NCBI GenBank assembly: GCA_019416285.1
Contig: DXXM01000007.1
Coordinates: 1 to 64,000, forward strand
DNA from: Bacteroidales bacterium
Lineage (GTDB): Bacteria; Bacteroidota; Bacteroidia; Bacteroidales; Muribaculaceae
Direction: 5' to 3'
Length of the DNA stretch: 64,000 bases
This document shows, in pieces, positions 16,674 through 24,916 of this stretch. The number at the start of each line of letters is the position of its first letter. Within the stretch, counting starts at the first letter, position 1. The notes beneath the pieces are model-generated. The model did not search any database. It worked only from the letters and a program-made list of their open reading frames with translations, and was not told the origin of the DNA. A program made the position numbers and the translations under genes.

Positions 16674-16838
16674 ATGACTAAAAATTCTACTTCATCATCC
16701 ACTGTTTTACCGGAGCATGCGGAAATCACTAAACAAGGCCCTGCAAAACTCACGCTCGCTAAAATCCGACAGTTTGCCCGCTCCTACACTTTCGTACCTG
16801 TCGAAATCCCTTCGCTCGGCGGCATAATAGCAAACTGA
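16674..16838 (+). CDS. possible small protein, 54 aa
   Basis: A short ORF of 54 residues (MTKNSTSSSTVLP...). Its second half, LTLAKIRQFARSYTFVP, ending GGIIAN, resembles a pattern I associate with small Bacteroidota proteins that carry an IRQFAR-Y segment and a short hydrophobic C terminus. No membrane segment or known domain. It lies alone before rmuC. A longer start at 16617 exists. The family resemblance is from memory and untested. Confidence 0.45.
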   Translation: MTKNSTSSSTVLPEHAEITKQGPAKLTLAKIRQFARSYTFVPVEIPSLGGIIAN

Positions 16839-16874
16839 ACAACGTAAAATATCCGCAAATCCGGCACTCCCCCC

Positions 16875-18260
16875 ATGTCCCCCTACATAATCCTCGCCAT
16901 AGGGCTTGCAGCGGTCGCTGCGGCAGCCTTGTGGTATCTTCGCTCCACTCTCTCCCGTCTCGAATCGCTCCGCTCGGAGAATCAGTCGCTTACCACCGGA
17001 CTTGAGAAAGTCCGCGCCGAGGCCGACGCCCGCATCGAGGCTCTCTCGCAGGCCCTCGCCGAATCCCGCAGCGCCTGCGAGCAACTCAACTCGCGCCTCG
17101 CGGAGTCCGCGGCGCGTCTTTCGGAGACCCGTGAGGAAAATTCTGCGCTCAATACGCGCCTGGAGCTTCTCAACCGCGAAATGGAGCAGCGCGAGGCCCG
17201 GCAGAAGGAGCAGGAGGCCATACTCGAAACCAGGTTTAAGAACCTCGCCAACGACATCCTCCGCCAAAACACCGCCGACCTCAAGAGTCAGAACGAGGAG
17301 CGTCTGCGCGAGCTCCTGAACCCGCTGAAAACCAACATTGACGAATTCCGCAAGACAGTCTCCGATACTTACAACACCGAGGCGCGCGAGCGCTTTTCGC
17401 TTTCGGAGCGCATCAAGGAGCTTGTCGACCTCAATCAGTCCATTTCACGCCATGCGCGCGAGCTTTCCGAAGCCCTGCGCGGCGACAGCAAGGTGCAGGG
17501 CGACTGGGGCGAGATGGTGCTCGAATCAATCCTTGAAAAATCGGGCCTTATAAAAGGTGAGGAATATTTCACTCAGGCCACAACCGATGCCGACGGCAAC
17601 ACTCTACGCAACGATGACGGCAGTCTGCTGCGTCCTGACGTGGTGGTCAAGTACCCCGACGGACGCTTCGTTGTCATCGACTCGAAAGTCTCGCTCACGG
17701 CCTTTGTCGACTATGCCAACGCCGAGAATCCCGAATTGCGCGACGGTGCGGCCCTCCGCCATGTGCGCTCCGTGAAGCGCCACATCGACGAGCTTGCCCG
17801 CAAGCGCTATCAGGAATATGTCGGTGAGGCCAAACTCGACTTCGTGATGATGTTCATCCCCAACGAGCCGGCCTACATCGCCGCCATGCGCCTTGAACCG
17901 TCGCTGTGGCAGGAGGCCTACGACCGCAACGTGCTCATCGTCTCTCCCACCCACCTCGTATCAGGACTCAAACTAATAGCGCAGCTGTGGAGCCGCGACC
18001 GCCACACGAAAAATGCCATTACCATCGCCGAGGAAGCCGGAAAGATGCTCGACAAGTTCTCCGACTTCACAAAAGATATGGAGAAAATAGAAAAAGCCCT
18101 CGGGAGCACCCGAAAGGCTTATGATGATGCAATGACAAAGCTCACAAACGGCACCGGCAATCTAATCACCCGTGCCGGCAATCTTCAGAAACTCGGCGTG
18201 AAGGCAAGCAAGCAGCTCGCCGCCTCGATGCTCAAGGCATCCTCCGAAACCGAGGAGTAA
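16875..18260 (+). CDS. rmuC: DNA recombination protein RmuC
   Basis: A 461-residue protein with an N-terminal membrane helix (residues 3-22), a long coiled coil (about 25-165, rich in Glu, Arg, Leu) and the conserved RmuC nuclease-like domain (about 195-400) with KVQGDWGEMVLESILEKSGL, FVVIDSKVSLTAFVDY and MMFIPNEPAYIAAM. RmuC limits inversions at short inverted repeats and is thought to cut DNA structures. The organisation and length are normal. It stands alone, 13 bp from the convergent small membrane protein. Confidence 0.94.
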   Translation: MSPYIILAIGLAAVAAAALWYLRSTLSRLESLRSENQSLTTGLEKVRAEADARIEALSQALAESRSACEQLNSRLAESAARLSETREENSALNTRLELLNREMEQREARQKEQEAILETRFKNLANDILRQNTADLKSQNEERLRELLNPLKTNIDEFRKTVSDTYNTEARERFSLSERIKELVDLNQSISRHARELSEALRGDSKVQGDWGEMVLESILEKSGLIKGEEYFTQATTDADGNTLRNDDGSLLRPDVVVKYPDGRFVVIDSKVSLTAFVDYANAENPELRDGAALRHVRSVKRHIDELARKRYQEYVGEAKLDFVMMFIPNEPAYIAAMRLEPSLWQEAYDRNVLIVSPTHLVSGLKLIAQLWSRDRHTKNAITIAEEAGKMLDKFSDFTKDMEKIEKALGSTRKAYDDAMTKLTNGTGNLITRAGNLQKLGVKASKQLAASMLKASSETEE

Positions 18261-18273
18261 TCCTGGCGCCGCG

Positions 18274-18534
18274 TCAAGCAAACTGTAGCAAGGCGATTAT
18301 TATCCACACTATCAGAATCAGATAGTTCTGTCCCAACTGCCGGTAGCATTTCTGCTTTACGCAGAAGTAGGTCACGAGAATCATGTAGACCGCCACGGAA
18401 ACTGCGCCTATAACCCACAACCATGTGGGCAGTGCTCTCATAATCACGGCCACGACGCATACAATCGGCACCGGTATGAGTGCCAGCCCTAGTTTCCATA
18501 TACTCGGATTGTTTATGGTTCTCATGTTTCCCAT
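18274..18534 (-). CDS. small membrane protein, unknown
   Basis: An 86-residue protein with three predicted membrane segments (about residues 13-31, 36-57 and 68-84) and a short basic, Cys-containing loop (VKQKCYRQ). I do not recognise the family. No conserved neighbour suggests a role. Confidence 0.6.
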   Translation of the reverse strand: MGNMRTINNPSIWKLGLALIPVPIVCVVAVIMRALPTWLWVIGAVSVAVYMILVTYFCVKQKCYRQLGQNYLILIVWIIIALLQFA

Positions 18535-18619
18535 AATTTTCTGACGGATTGAATTTCTGATAGATAAACCCGCCTGAAACCGGGATTGTTCACATTAAGA
18601 GAGAAATTTCCGATGGCAT

Positions 18620-18696
18620 CAGGGACGTTTTTCAAAACCTCCGCAACCACATGGCAATCAGCCACTCAACTGCGGAACTTTTGAAAAACGTCCCTG
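18620..18696. repeat. long inverted-repeat element, copy 1
   Basis: Arms 18620-18645 and 18671-18696 are 26-nt inverted repeats matching at 24 positions, around a 25-nt centre. The arm starts CAGGGACGTTTTTCAAAAC. A related element lies at 20145-20223, and a shorter hairpin with the same GGGACG ends at 58538-58557. The two long copies bracket the metal permease gene. No coding capacity; REP- or MITE-like. Confidence 0.8.
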
Positions 18697-18720
18697 TAAA
18701 AATCTATGTATTTCCGCGGC

Positions 18721-20010
18721 TCAGTCCACCACTGTGAATCCGGCGGCAAAGACGGCCTCCTTTACGGTTTCGGGCGAGATTTCGCCCTCGACCACTGCGG
18801 TACCCGAATGACGGTCGACCGACACGGTCTCCACTCCGTCGAGCGCGGCGATTGTTTTGCGGACGGATGCCTCGCAATGAGCACATTCCATACCCTGAAT
18901 CTTGAAAATCTGTTTCATATCGTTGTTTGTTTCTGAGGTTTCAATACTGTGGTTGTGGCTTGCGTGATCCCTATGGCCCTTGATGCCCGTGTAAAGGAGC
19001 AGCCCGAGGAGCACCACGCTGCAAAGCGTCTCAAACAGTCCGAACTCCACATGGCAGGCACCGGCCACGCCACCCATTGCGGGAGTGAACCATTCGCGGG
19101 GCAGAAGGTAGTCAATCATCAGTCCGAAGATGAGCGAGGTGACTATGACCGAGCCCACATAGATTGCGGTGCCCTTGCGTCCGATTGACTTCGAAAGAAT
19201 CATCATCGAGGCGAAATTTGCGGCGGGGCCTGCCATCAGCAGCACGAATCCCACACCGGGAGTCAGCCCCTTGGCTATGAGCGAGAGCGCGATGGGAATC
19301 GAGCCGGTGGCACAGATATACATCGGTATCGACACGGCCACCATCAGCAGCATGGCAAGCAGAGGATAGTCCGATAGCCCTAAGAACAGTTCATCGGGGA
19401 CAAGGACGGTGATGAGGGCCGCCACGACGAGGCCGATTACGAGCCATTTGCCCACGTTGCCCACCATGTCGATGAGACCGTAGCGGAGTGCCTCGCGGCA
19501 CTTGGCTATAAACGACAGGCGCGTCTCACACTCCTCACCCTCGCAGCAGCACGACGATTTCCGGGGCGCGCCCTGCGCGAAATCCTCCTCCGCATCGGTC
19601 TGTGCTGTCAGTTTCTGCACCGAGACTCCGCCGAGCATCGCCCCGACGAGGGCGCCGATGGGCCGGAGTATGGCGAATGGCAGACCGAGCAGCGAATATG
19701 TGGCCGCGATGCTGTCGACACCGGTTTGCGGTGTAGCTATGAGGAAAGATGTCACCGCGCCTTTCGACGCTCCCTGCCTGCGCAGAGACACAGCCGTCGG
19801 GAGCACGCCACACGAGCAGAGCGGCAGAGGGATCCCGAGAAGCGCGGCGTTGAGCACCGGCCTCAGTCCCTTGCCCGCAAGATGACGCGACATCATCTGA
19901 GGTTTTACAAATACATGAAGTATTCCCGCTATTATAAAGCCCAGCAGGATATAGGGCGACATCTCGTTGATAATCGAGAAAAGCGATTCAAAAAAATGTG
20001 TAAGGTTCAT
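18721..20010 (-). CDS. metal efflux permease with C-terminal HMA domain
   Basis: A 429-residue inner-membrane protein of the ArsP/YraQ-like permease family (PF03773), in the branch known as SO_0444-type Cu/Zn efflux transporters. About eight membrane segments are visible, with the typical GIPLPLCSCGVLPTAVSL near residue 57 and CATGSIPIALSLIAKGL near residue 230. A cytoplasmic loop carries a Cys cluster (KSSCCCEGEECETR, about residues 151-164). The last 65 residues form a heavy-metal-associated domain with GMECAHC (C376, C379). A methionine at residue 365 opens exactly this HMA domain, so a separate chaperone-like product by internal initiation is conceivable but untested. Confidence 0.85.
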   Translation of the reverse strand: MNLTHFFESLFSIINEMSPYILLGFIIAGILHVFVKPQMMSRHLAGKGLRPVLNAALLGIPLPLCSCGVLPTAVSLRRQGASKGAVTSFLIATPQTGVDSIAATYSLLGLPFAILRPIGALVGAMLGGVSVQKLTAQTDAEEDFAQGAPRKSSCCCEGEECETRLSFIAKCREALRYGLIDMVGNVGKWLVIGLVVAALITVLVPDELFLGLSDYPLLAMLLMVAVSIPMYICATGSIPIALSLIAKGLTPGVGFVLLMAGPAANFASMMILSKSIGRKGTAIYVGSVIVTSLIFGLMIDYLLPREWFTPAMGGVAGACHVEFGLFETLCSVVLLGLLLYTGIKGHRDHASHNHSIETSETNNDMKQIFKIQGMECAHCEASVRKTIAALDGVETVSVDRHSGTAVVEGEISPETVKEAVFAAGFTVVD

Positions 20011-20067
20011 TTTGTATCTCTTTATAGATGATCCGGACCCTTGACGGGTCTATCTGATTTCACGATA

Positions 20068-20075
20068 CAAAATTA
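20068..20075 (-). promoter_or_regulatory. -7 box for the metal permease
   Basis: CAAAATTA on the plus strand reads TAATTTTG on the minus strand, about 58 bp before the permease start. No TTG at the ideal distance, as might be expected for an activator-dependent promoter. Confidence 0.4.
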
Positions 20076-20144
20076 CTACATCCAACCCCTTTCCGCGTTA
20101 CACAATTGCGTGAATAGTTTGTATAATTACACGGACACCGCCCC

Positions 20145-20223
20145 GTAGGGACGTTTTTCAAAACGTCCACAACAGCCTGACAATCACCAACTACGATGTG
20201 GACGCTTTAAAAAGCATCCCTAC
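20145..20223. repeat. long inverted-repeat element, copy 2
   Basis: Arms 20145-20170 and 20198-20223 are 26-nt inverted repeats matching at 22 positions, with a 27-nt centre. The arm starts GTAGGGACGTTTTTCAAAAC, nearly the same as the copy at 18620. The centres of both copies share an ACAATCA/GCAATCA core. It lies between the permease promoter and the 3' end of the regulator gene. Confidence 0.8.
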
Positions 20224-20250
20224 TGTATGCCGTTTTATAGCCGACAGAAA

Positions 20251-20808
20251 TCAGACCTCGTTCAGCCCCTTGCGCTCGCGCGGGCTGCGCAGATATTCCG
20301 TCGGAGTCATTCCGGTGACGGTCTTGAACTGGCGCGAGAGATGGGCCACGCTCGAATAGTCGACCATATCGGCGATTTCGCTTAGGGTATACTGCCCGTG
20401 TTGCAGCAGCTCCTTGACGCGCTCGATTTTCTGTGCTATATGATATTTCTCCAGTGTTCGGCCCTCACGCTGCGAGAATATGCGGCTCACGGTGTCGTAG
20501 CTCATATTGAGTTTCTTTTCTATGCACTCCGAGAGATTGTGCGGACGCCCCTGCTCTTCGCGGACATGGTGCATGACGAGAATCTTGGCTTTCTCCACCA
20601 GCTGCTCGTCGGGTTCGGTCAGAAGTTCGAAGCCGAGTTCCCGCAATTCTCTGCCAAGCTCCTTTCGCTCCGTTTCCGGAATGTCGTCATCAAAGGTCGC
20701 CTTGCCTAATTCCACGCGCACGCCGGAATATCCGTGCTCCCTGAGCATTTTATCCACGGCGCGGACGCAGTGTTGACACACCATATCTTTTACCAGCAGT
20801 TCCGTCAT
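20251..20808 (-). CDS. HMA-AraC fusion transcriptional regulator
   Basis: A 185-residue protein that joins an N-terminal heavy-metal-associated-like domain to an AraC DNA-binding domain. The metal motif is VKDMVCQHCVRAVDKML (C11, C14), and the domain ends near residue 65. The AraC part occupies about residues 75-180, with LSEIADMVDYSSVAHLSRQF as the first and GMTPTEYLRS as the end of the second helix-turn-helix. This suggests a cytoplasmic copper- or zinc-responsive activator or repressor whose probable target is the HMA-tailed permease downstream. Its start overlaps tilS by 4 bp. Confidence 0.8.
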   Translation of the reverse strand: MTELLVKDMVCQHCVRAVDKMLREHGYSGVRVELGKATFDDDIPETERKELGRELRELGFELLTEPDEQLVEKAKILVMHHVREEQGRPHNLSECIEKKLNMSYDTVSRIFSQREGRTLEKYHIAQKIERVKELLQHGQYTLSEIADMVDYSSVAHLSRQFKTVTGMTPTEYLRSPRERKGLNEV

Positions 20809-22178
20809 CGCTTATTCGTATATTTATTGTTCATGTACCTTATTTCATAGACCGCCGCGCTGCGCTCAGTCACCGCGAAGAAGCCCGAGGCACGCAGGCC
20901 GATTACCCATAGGATTTCTCCGTCGCGGGTCAGAATCCTGACGTCGCGCTTCTCGGCAACGGAATATTTCGCATCGCTCAGCAGGTCGCTGACCAGTCGG
21001 CTCCCCTTCATCCCGTAAGGCCGGATTCTGTCACCCTTACGCCACGGGCGTAGCACGAAGCGTGCATTGCCTTCGAGAGCCGATTCGTCGAGATATATGG
21101 CATCCTTCTGCAATCTCTTTTCACTGACGAGTCTGAAAAACTCCTCGGTCGTCATTCTCCGCAGCGAAAACGGCTCCTTCGTCAGATTGACTACGGTCTC
21201 CGCATCCTGCAAGTCGGAATTATCGACCGGTACGAGCTTTCCGCGGTTGAGCAGATAGTCGACGGTTCCGGTCTTGAAGAGCTTGCCTGACACGGAGCAG
21301 CTTCCGTTTTCACTTATCGCCGCAAGAATATTCTCCACCTGGCTCATATTCATCCCGACTTTCGACAACAGCTCGTAGAGCACCATACGGGCGTTTTTCT
21401 CGCTTGTCACGAGTAGACTGAGGTCTATCGCGCCGTCCGCCCCGACATACTTCCCGCGCAACTCATCGCAATAGTCGGTATAGAGGCTATAGTTGTCGCG
21501 CAGATGGACTATTGAATCGCTCACAGCCTCCATCATTCCGGGAAACGATTTCTCAAACTCCGGGAGCACCACATTGCGCAGTCGGTTGCGCTTGAAATCA
21601 TTTGACAGATTGCTCGAATCGGTTATGTAGGTCTCTCCCTCCTCATTGAGAAAATCGAGAATCTCGGCCTTGTCGCAGTCGAGCATCGGGCGTATGATAT
21701 TCATTGTCCGCGGCATCATCCCTTTCAAGCCTGCGAGACCGCTCCCGCGCAGCATGTTCAGGAAGAAAGTTTCGATATTGTCCTCCTTGTGGTGGCCGAC
21801 GGCAATCACCGAGCCTTTCCCCTCAGCAATCAGCCGGTCCCACCATTGGTAGCGCAGACTCCGGCAAGCCATCTCGACCGATTCTCCGGTCTCTCGGCGC
21901 CTGGCATCCACGTCGAAATCCGTCATGATAAATTCTACTCCTACCTTCTCGCAGAGTCCGCGGCAAACGCGCTCGTCTCTCATGCTCTCCTCGCCGCGCA
22001 GATGGAAATTGCAGTGTGCGGCCACGCACTCATAACCGAGCCGTCTGAGCACAAGCAAAAGAGCCACTGAATCAGCTCCGCCGCTCAGCCCCACAATCAC
22101 CCTCTCGTTCTTACCTGTAGGTATAAGGTGATGACGGGCGATAAAATCACTTACCTTTTCGCAAAATTTTCCTCTCAT
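20805..22178 (-). CDS. tilS: tRNA(Ile)-lysidine synthetase TilS
   Basis: A cytoplasmic enzyme of 457 residues that attaches lysine to C34 of the CAU-anticodon isoleucine tRNA, changing its reading to AUA. The PP-loop SGGADSVAL is at residues 32-40. VAVGHHKEDNIETFFLNMLRGSG and MLDCDKAEILDFL follow in the catalytic domain, and the C-terminal substrate-binding region ends with LWVIGLRASGFFAVT. Full length. The stop overlaps the regulator start by 4 bp, so the two are cotranscribed. Confidence 0.95.
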   Translation of the reverse strand: MRGKFCEKVSDFIARHHLIPTGKNERVIVGLSGGADSVALLLVLRRLGYECVAAHCNFHLRGEESMRDERVCRGLCEKVGVEFIMTDFDVDARRRETGESVEMACRSLRYQWWDRLIAEGKGSVIAVGHHKEDNIETFFLNMLRGSGLAGLKGMMPRTMNIIRPMLDCDKAEILDFLNEEGETYITDSSNLSNDFKRNRLRNVVLPEFEKSFPGMMEAVSDSIVHLRDNYSLYTDYCDELRGKYVGADGAIDLSLLVTSEKNARMVLYELLSKVGMNMSQVENILAAISENGSCSVSGKLFKTGTVDYLLNRGKLVPVDNSDLQDAETVVNLTKEPFSLRRMTTEEFFRLVSEKRLQKDAIYLDESALEGNARFVLRPWRKGDRIRPYGMKGSRLVSDLLSDAKYSVAEKRDVRILTRDGEILWVIGLRASGFFAVTERSAAVYEIRYMNNKYTNKR

Positions 22179-22484
22179 GACCGGAATCTTTTCTGCAAAA
22201 TTAGCAAATCTCAGGGGAATAATAAAATGGTTTAAGGTTTAGATAATACCTTAACAGATCCCCGTGAAGATAAAATTCCCAAAACAACAAGAATCTCTTT
22301 TTGACCTACATATCTTGCATATCAAGTCCTTTGGCCTCGATATCGTAGCCGGTGAAAAGATGGACGGTTGCGAGCATGGTTGTCACCTTTTCTCTGAAAT
22401 AACAACCGCCGTTTCCGCAACCACGGTTTCTATTCGCAAAGATACATCATTTATATCACATAGACGCAATATTACCCCCAAATC
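22179..22484. other. 306-bp gene-free interval
   Basis: No gene passes scrutiny here. It holds the tilS -7 box (22196-22203), a weak inverted repeat TTAAGG...CCTTAA (about 22233-22254), and an isolated minus-strand promoter-like element: TTG at 22469-22467, 22 bp, TATCTTTG at 22444-22437. Downstream of that element lies a 23-codon minus-strand ORF (22306-22377, MLATVHLFTGYDIEAK...). The interval could be a long tilS leader, a small RNA or a peptide gene; none is proven. Confidence 0.4.
22196..22203 (-). promoter_or_regulatory. -7 box for tilS
   Basis: CAAAATTA on the plus strand reads TAATTTTG on the minus strand, 18 bp before the tilS start. No well-placed TTG. Confidence 0.4.
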
Positions 22485-23159
22485 TTAAACCATCAGAATA
22501 TACCCTCTCCTCTTGATGGATGTAATGACTATCGAGGGGTCGGTGAGGATACGGCGGAGGTAGGTAATCTGCACGTTGAGGGCGAGGGAGTTGGCATAGC
22601 TTGCGTCGCCCCATATCTTTTCGAGAATCGTGTCGCGCTCTACCATCTTCCCGAGATTTTCGGCCAGGAGTTGCAGGATTTCCGTCTGCCGGACCGAAAG
22701 AGAGTGCGATTCTCCCCGATAAGTCACCTGCGAGAGATTCGGCCGGAAAAGCGTCTCTCCTATCTGATACTCCATATCCTCGTCAATTGTCCGGCTTTCA
22801 AAGCGCTCGTTGATTTTTGCTATCAGTTCCTCCGGATAAAACGGTTTCGGAATGTAGTCATTGCCTCGCAGCGAGAACCCGTGCAGGCGGTCCACCTTGT
22901 CTGTGCGGTCAGTGAGAAAAAAGATTATCACGCGCTTGTCGACGGCCCGGATTTTCTGCGCGAGTTCGAACCCGTCCATCTCCGGCATATTGATGTCGAG
23001 CAGAATCAGGTCGGGGTGCGACTCCGTGTAGAGTTCCCAACCCACGCAGCCGTTGTTGGCATACGTCACCTCATATCCCGCCACCTCGATAAAGCGTTTG
23101 AGGAGCATCGAGTTTTTAAGGTCGTCATCGACCAGCAGTATTTTCAGAGCTTTTTTCAT
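22485..23159 (-). CDS. OmpR/PhoB-type response regulator (RprY-like)
   Basis: From the chosen start (MKKALKILLV) the protein has 224 residues. The receiver domain has the acidic pair D11/D12, the phosphoacceptor D55 in LILLDINMPEMDGFE, T83 and K105 in IPKPF. The C-terminal winged helix runs from about residue 130, with SVRQTEILQLLAENLGKMV and ITSIKRRGYILMV. The start at 23159 overlaps the kinase stop by 4 bp (ATGA), indicating coupled translation. The likely target is the divergent GLPGLI/barrel pair, whose promoter carries phased repeats suited to this regulator class. Confidence 0.92.
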   Translation of the reverse strand: MKKALKILLVDDDLKNSMLLKRFIEVAGYEVTYANNGCVGWELYTESHPDLILLDINMPEMDGFELAQKIRAVDKRVIIFFLTDRTDKVDRLHGFSLRGNDYIPKPFYPEELIAKINERFESRTIDEDMEYQIGETLFRPNLSQVTYRGESHSLSVRQTEILQLLAENLGKMVERDTILEKIWGDASYANSLALNVQITYLRRILTDPSIVITSIKRRGYILMV

Positions 23160-24649
23160 TGCGGAAGCCTTATGGTGAAACATGTGCCCACTCCCTCCCG
23201 GCTCTCGACGCTCACTTCGCCTCCGTGAGCCTCCACGAGCAGTCTGACGTATGCCAGCCCGAGCCCCATGCCGGGATGCTCGCTCTCGGCCGCGCTGCGC
23301 GAGCGGTAGAAACGGTCGAAAATCTTGCGGCAGTCGGCCTGCGAGATACCGTCGCCGTTGTCGCTCACCTTTATCTCGACATTCCCTCCCCTCTCCATAT
23401 ATAAAATATGTATTTCTACCCTGTCGCCGGAATATTTGATGGAGTTTTCGACGAGATTGTCGAGAATGTTGAGTATATGCACGCGGTCGGCTGTGAGCAG
23501 CACGTCGTTCTCGGAGTCGTCGCTGACAGCAATCTCCTTTTCTGTACTGACCGGAATCTTTCCGATGATTTCTCCGACCGCCTCGCGCAGAGAGAACTGT
23601 GTGGTGTTGAGCGGAATCTGTTCCGCCCGGTTGAAGGTCAGGTCACGCAGACGCGAGAAATAGGCCGAGAGATTATCAAGCGCGCCGCGCGATTCCCTCA
23701 CAAGCTCGCTCTTCATCTCGGGATTCGCAAGCATCCGCTCGTTTTCTATTCCGGAGACACACATTTTCAGAGTCGAAATCGGACGTTTCAGCTCGTGAAT
23801 CATCGTGGTCACGAAATTGTTGCGCATCTTGTCGAGGCGGTTCTGTTTCAGTATGGTCGAGAATTGCCATGTCAGGCAGAGAATGAGCAGCAACGAGATT
23901 GTCAGAATGATTATAAGAGTGCTGAACATTCGCGCCAGTACATCCGACACAGGTATCGGGCACTCGATTTCCACAGTTTTTCTTTCCAGTTCCGAATACG
24001 GGGCTATGAGGCGCACCGAAGGGTTGATGGCGGAGCTGTGGCGGATGAAAACCGGCTCCCATATAACCGAATCGGATACGGAAAGACTGATTTCCGGCTC
24101 ATAGCCACTCTTTCTGAGGAGGGAATCTATGCCCTCGGTCGTAAAGGCGGTCTCTTTCAGCTGTTCAAGCTCGATATTTTTCGACGCCGTAAATATATGG
24201 GCATCACTCGGCGCGTTGCTCGCGTCATACTCCTTAGTGTTTTTGTCAATCTCATCTTCGGAATAGTAATCCGAGATCTTTTCCGCGGCGAGATGCTTTT
24301 CCTCAGGGGTAAGCACGTGATCGGCGGGTAGGCCGAGAACTTCCTGTGCGGTATAGCGGAGAGTCGTAATCTTAAATCCCACATACTTGACTATACCTTC
24401 CTTCTGATTGTGGACGAGATTCATGGAAATCGACGACTGATTGACTAAATCAGTATTGCTTTTACTCTTTATATCAATTCTTTGCAGTCTGTAAGCGTCA
24501 AGCTGTCCGATAAGTTCGGCACGCAACTGGTCCTCACACTCGCTTAATGAATACTCGTAGCGTGAATAGAGCCAGTAGCTCTGCATGCTGAGAAATGCGA
24601 GGATAGCAAGGATGGTGATTATGTAGAGTGCTTTGATGCGTCGTTCCAT
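23156..24649 (-). CDS. sensor histidine kinase
   Basis: A membrane-bound kinase of 497 residues. TM1 is at about 8-27 and TM2 at 243-262, with a roughly 215-residue periplasmic sensor region between them that shows no domain I recognise. The cytoplasmic part has the H box MIHELKRPISTLKM (H285), the N box NLVENSIKYS, DNGDGIS and GMGLGLAYV. The cognate regulator overlaps its end. It diverges from the GLPGLI gene at 24917. Confidence 0.92.
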   Translation of the reverse strand: MERRIKALYIITILAILAFLSMQSYWLYSRYEYSLSECEDQLRAELIGQLDAYRLQRIDIKSKSNTDLVNQSSISMNLVHNQKEGIVKYVGFKITTLRYTAQEVLGLPADHVLTPEEKHLAAEKISDYYSEDEIDKNTKEYDASNAPSDAHIFTASKNIELEQLKETAFTTEGIDSLLRKSGYEPEISLSVSDSVIWEPVFIRHSSAINPSVRLIAPYSELERKTVEIECPIPVSDVLARMFSTLIIILTISLLLILCLTWQFSTILKQNRLDKMRNNFVTTMIHELKRPISTLKMCVSGIENERMLANPEMKSELVRESRGALDNLSAYFSRLRDLTFNRAEQIPLNTTQFSLREAVGEIIGKIPVSTEKEIAVSDDSENDVLLTADRVHILNILDNLVENSIKYSGDRVEIHILYMERGGNVEIKVSDNGDGISQADCRKIFDRFYRSRSAAESEHPGMGLGLAYVRLLVEAHGGEVSVESREGVGTCFTIRLPQ

Positions 24650-24691
24650 GTGTGATTGGTTCGTGAAGGCCGGTGTTTGTCCTTCACTTTA

Positions 24692-24699
24692 CAAAGATA
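24692..24699 (-). promoter_or_regulatory. -7 box for the two-component operon
   Basis: CAAAGATA on the plus strand reads TATCTTTG on the minus strand, 43 bp before the kinase start. It shares the intergenic region with the phased GTAAT array. Confidence 0.4.
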
Positions 24700-24749
24700 T
24701 GAAAGATGTGCGACATACGCGGCCCTTGGTCAGCGCTTTTTCCGCCGGA

Positions 24750-24787
24750 GTAATAATTCAGTAATAATTCCGTAATCTTTCAGTAAT
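24750..24787. promoter_or_regulatory. four GTAAT repeats at 11-bp spacing
   Basis: GTAAT begins at 24750, 24761, 24772 and 24783, exactly 11 bp apart, with AT-rich spacers (the first two spacers start AATTC). One face of the helix carries all four. A TACTTTG -7-like element follows at 24821-24827 without a -33 TTG. This is the arrangement expected for an OmpR-class activator binding as tandem dimers. Confidence 0.65.
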
Positions 24788-24916
24788 TTAAAAATTCGTT
24801 ATGGCTGGCGTTTTCGCGCTTACTTTGCAGCAGTAAAACCCGGAGGGCGGTTGAAAGACTCCGGATAACAGTTCGGCCGCTCCCATCCCAATGAAATCTC
24901 TAAAACAAAATCGGAA

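Noticed and set aside
22264..22488. Plus-strand ORF of 74 codons in the gap between tilS and the response regulator
   Set aside because: It overlaps a minus-strand promoter element, has no domain, helix or composition typical of a protein, and no upstream promoter.
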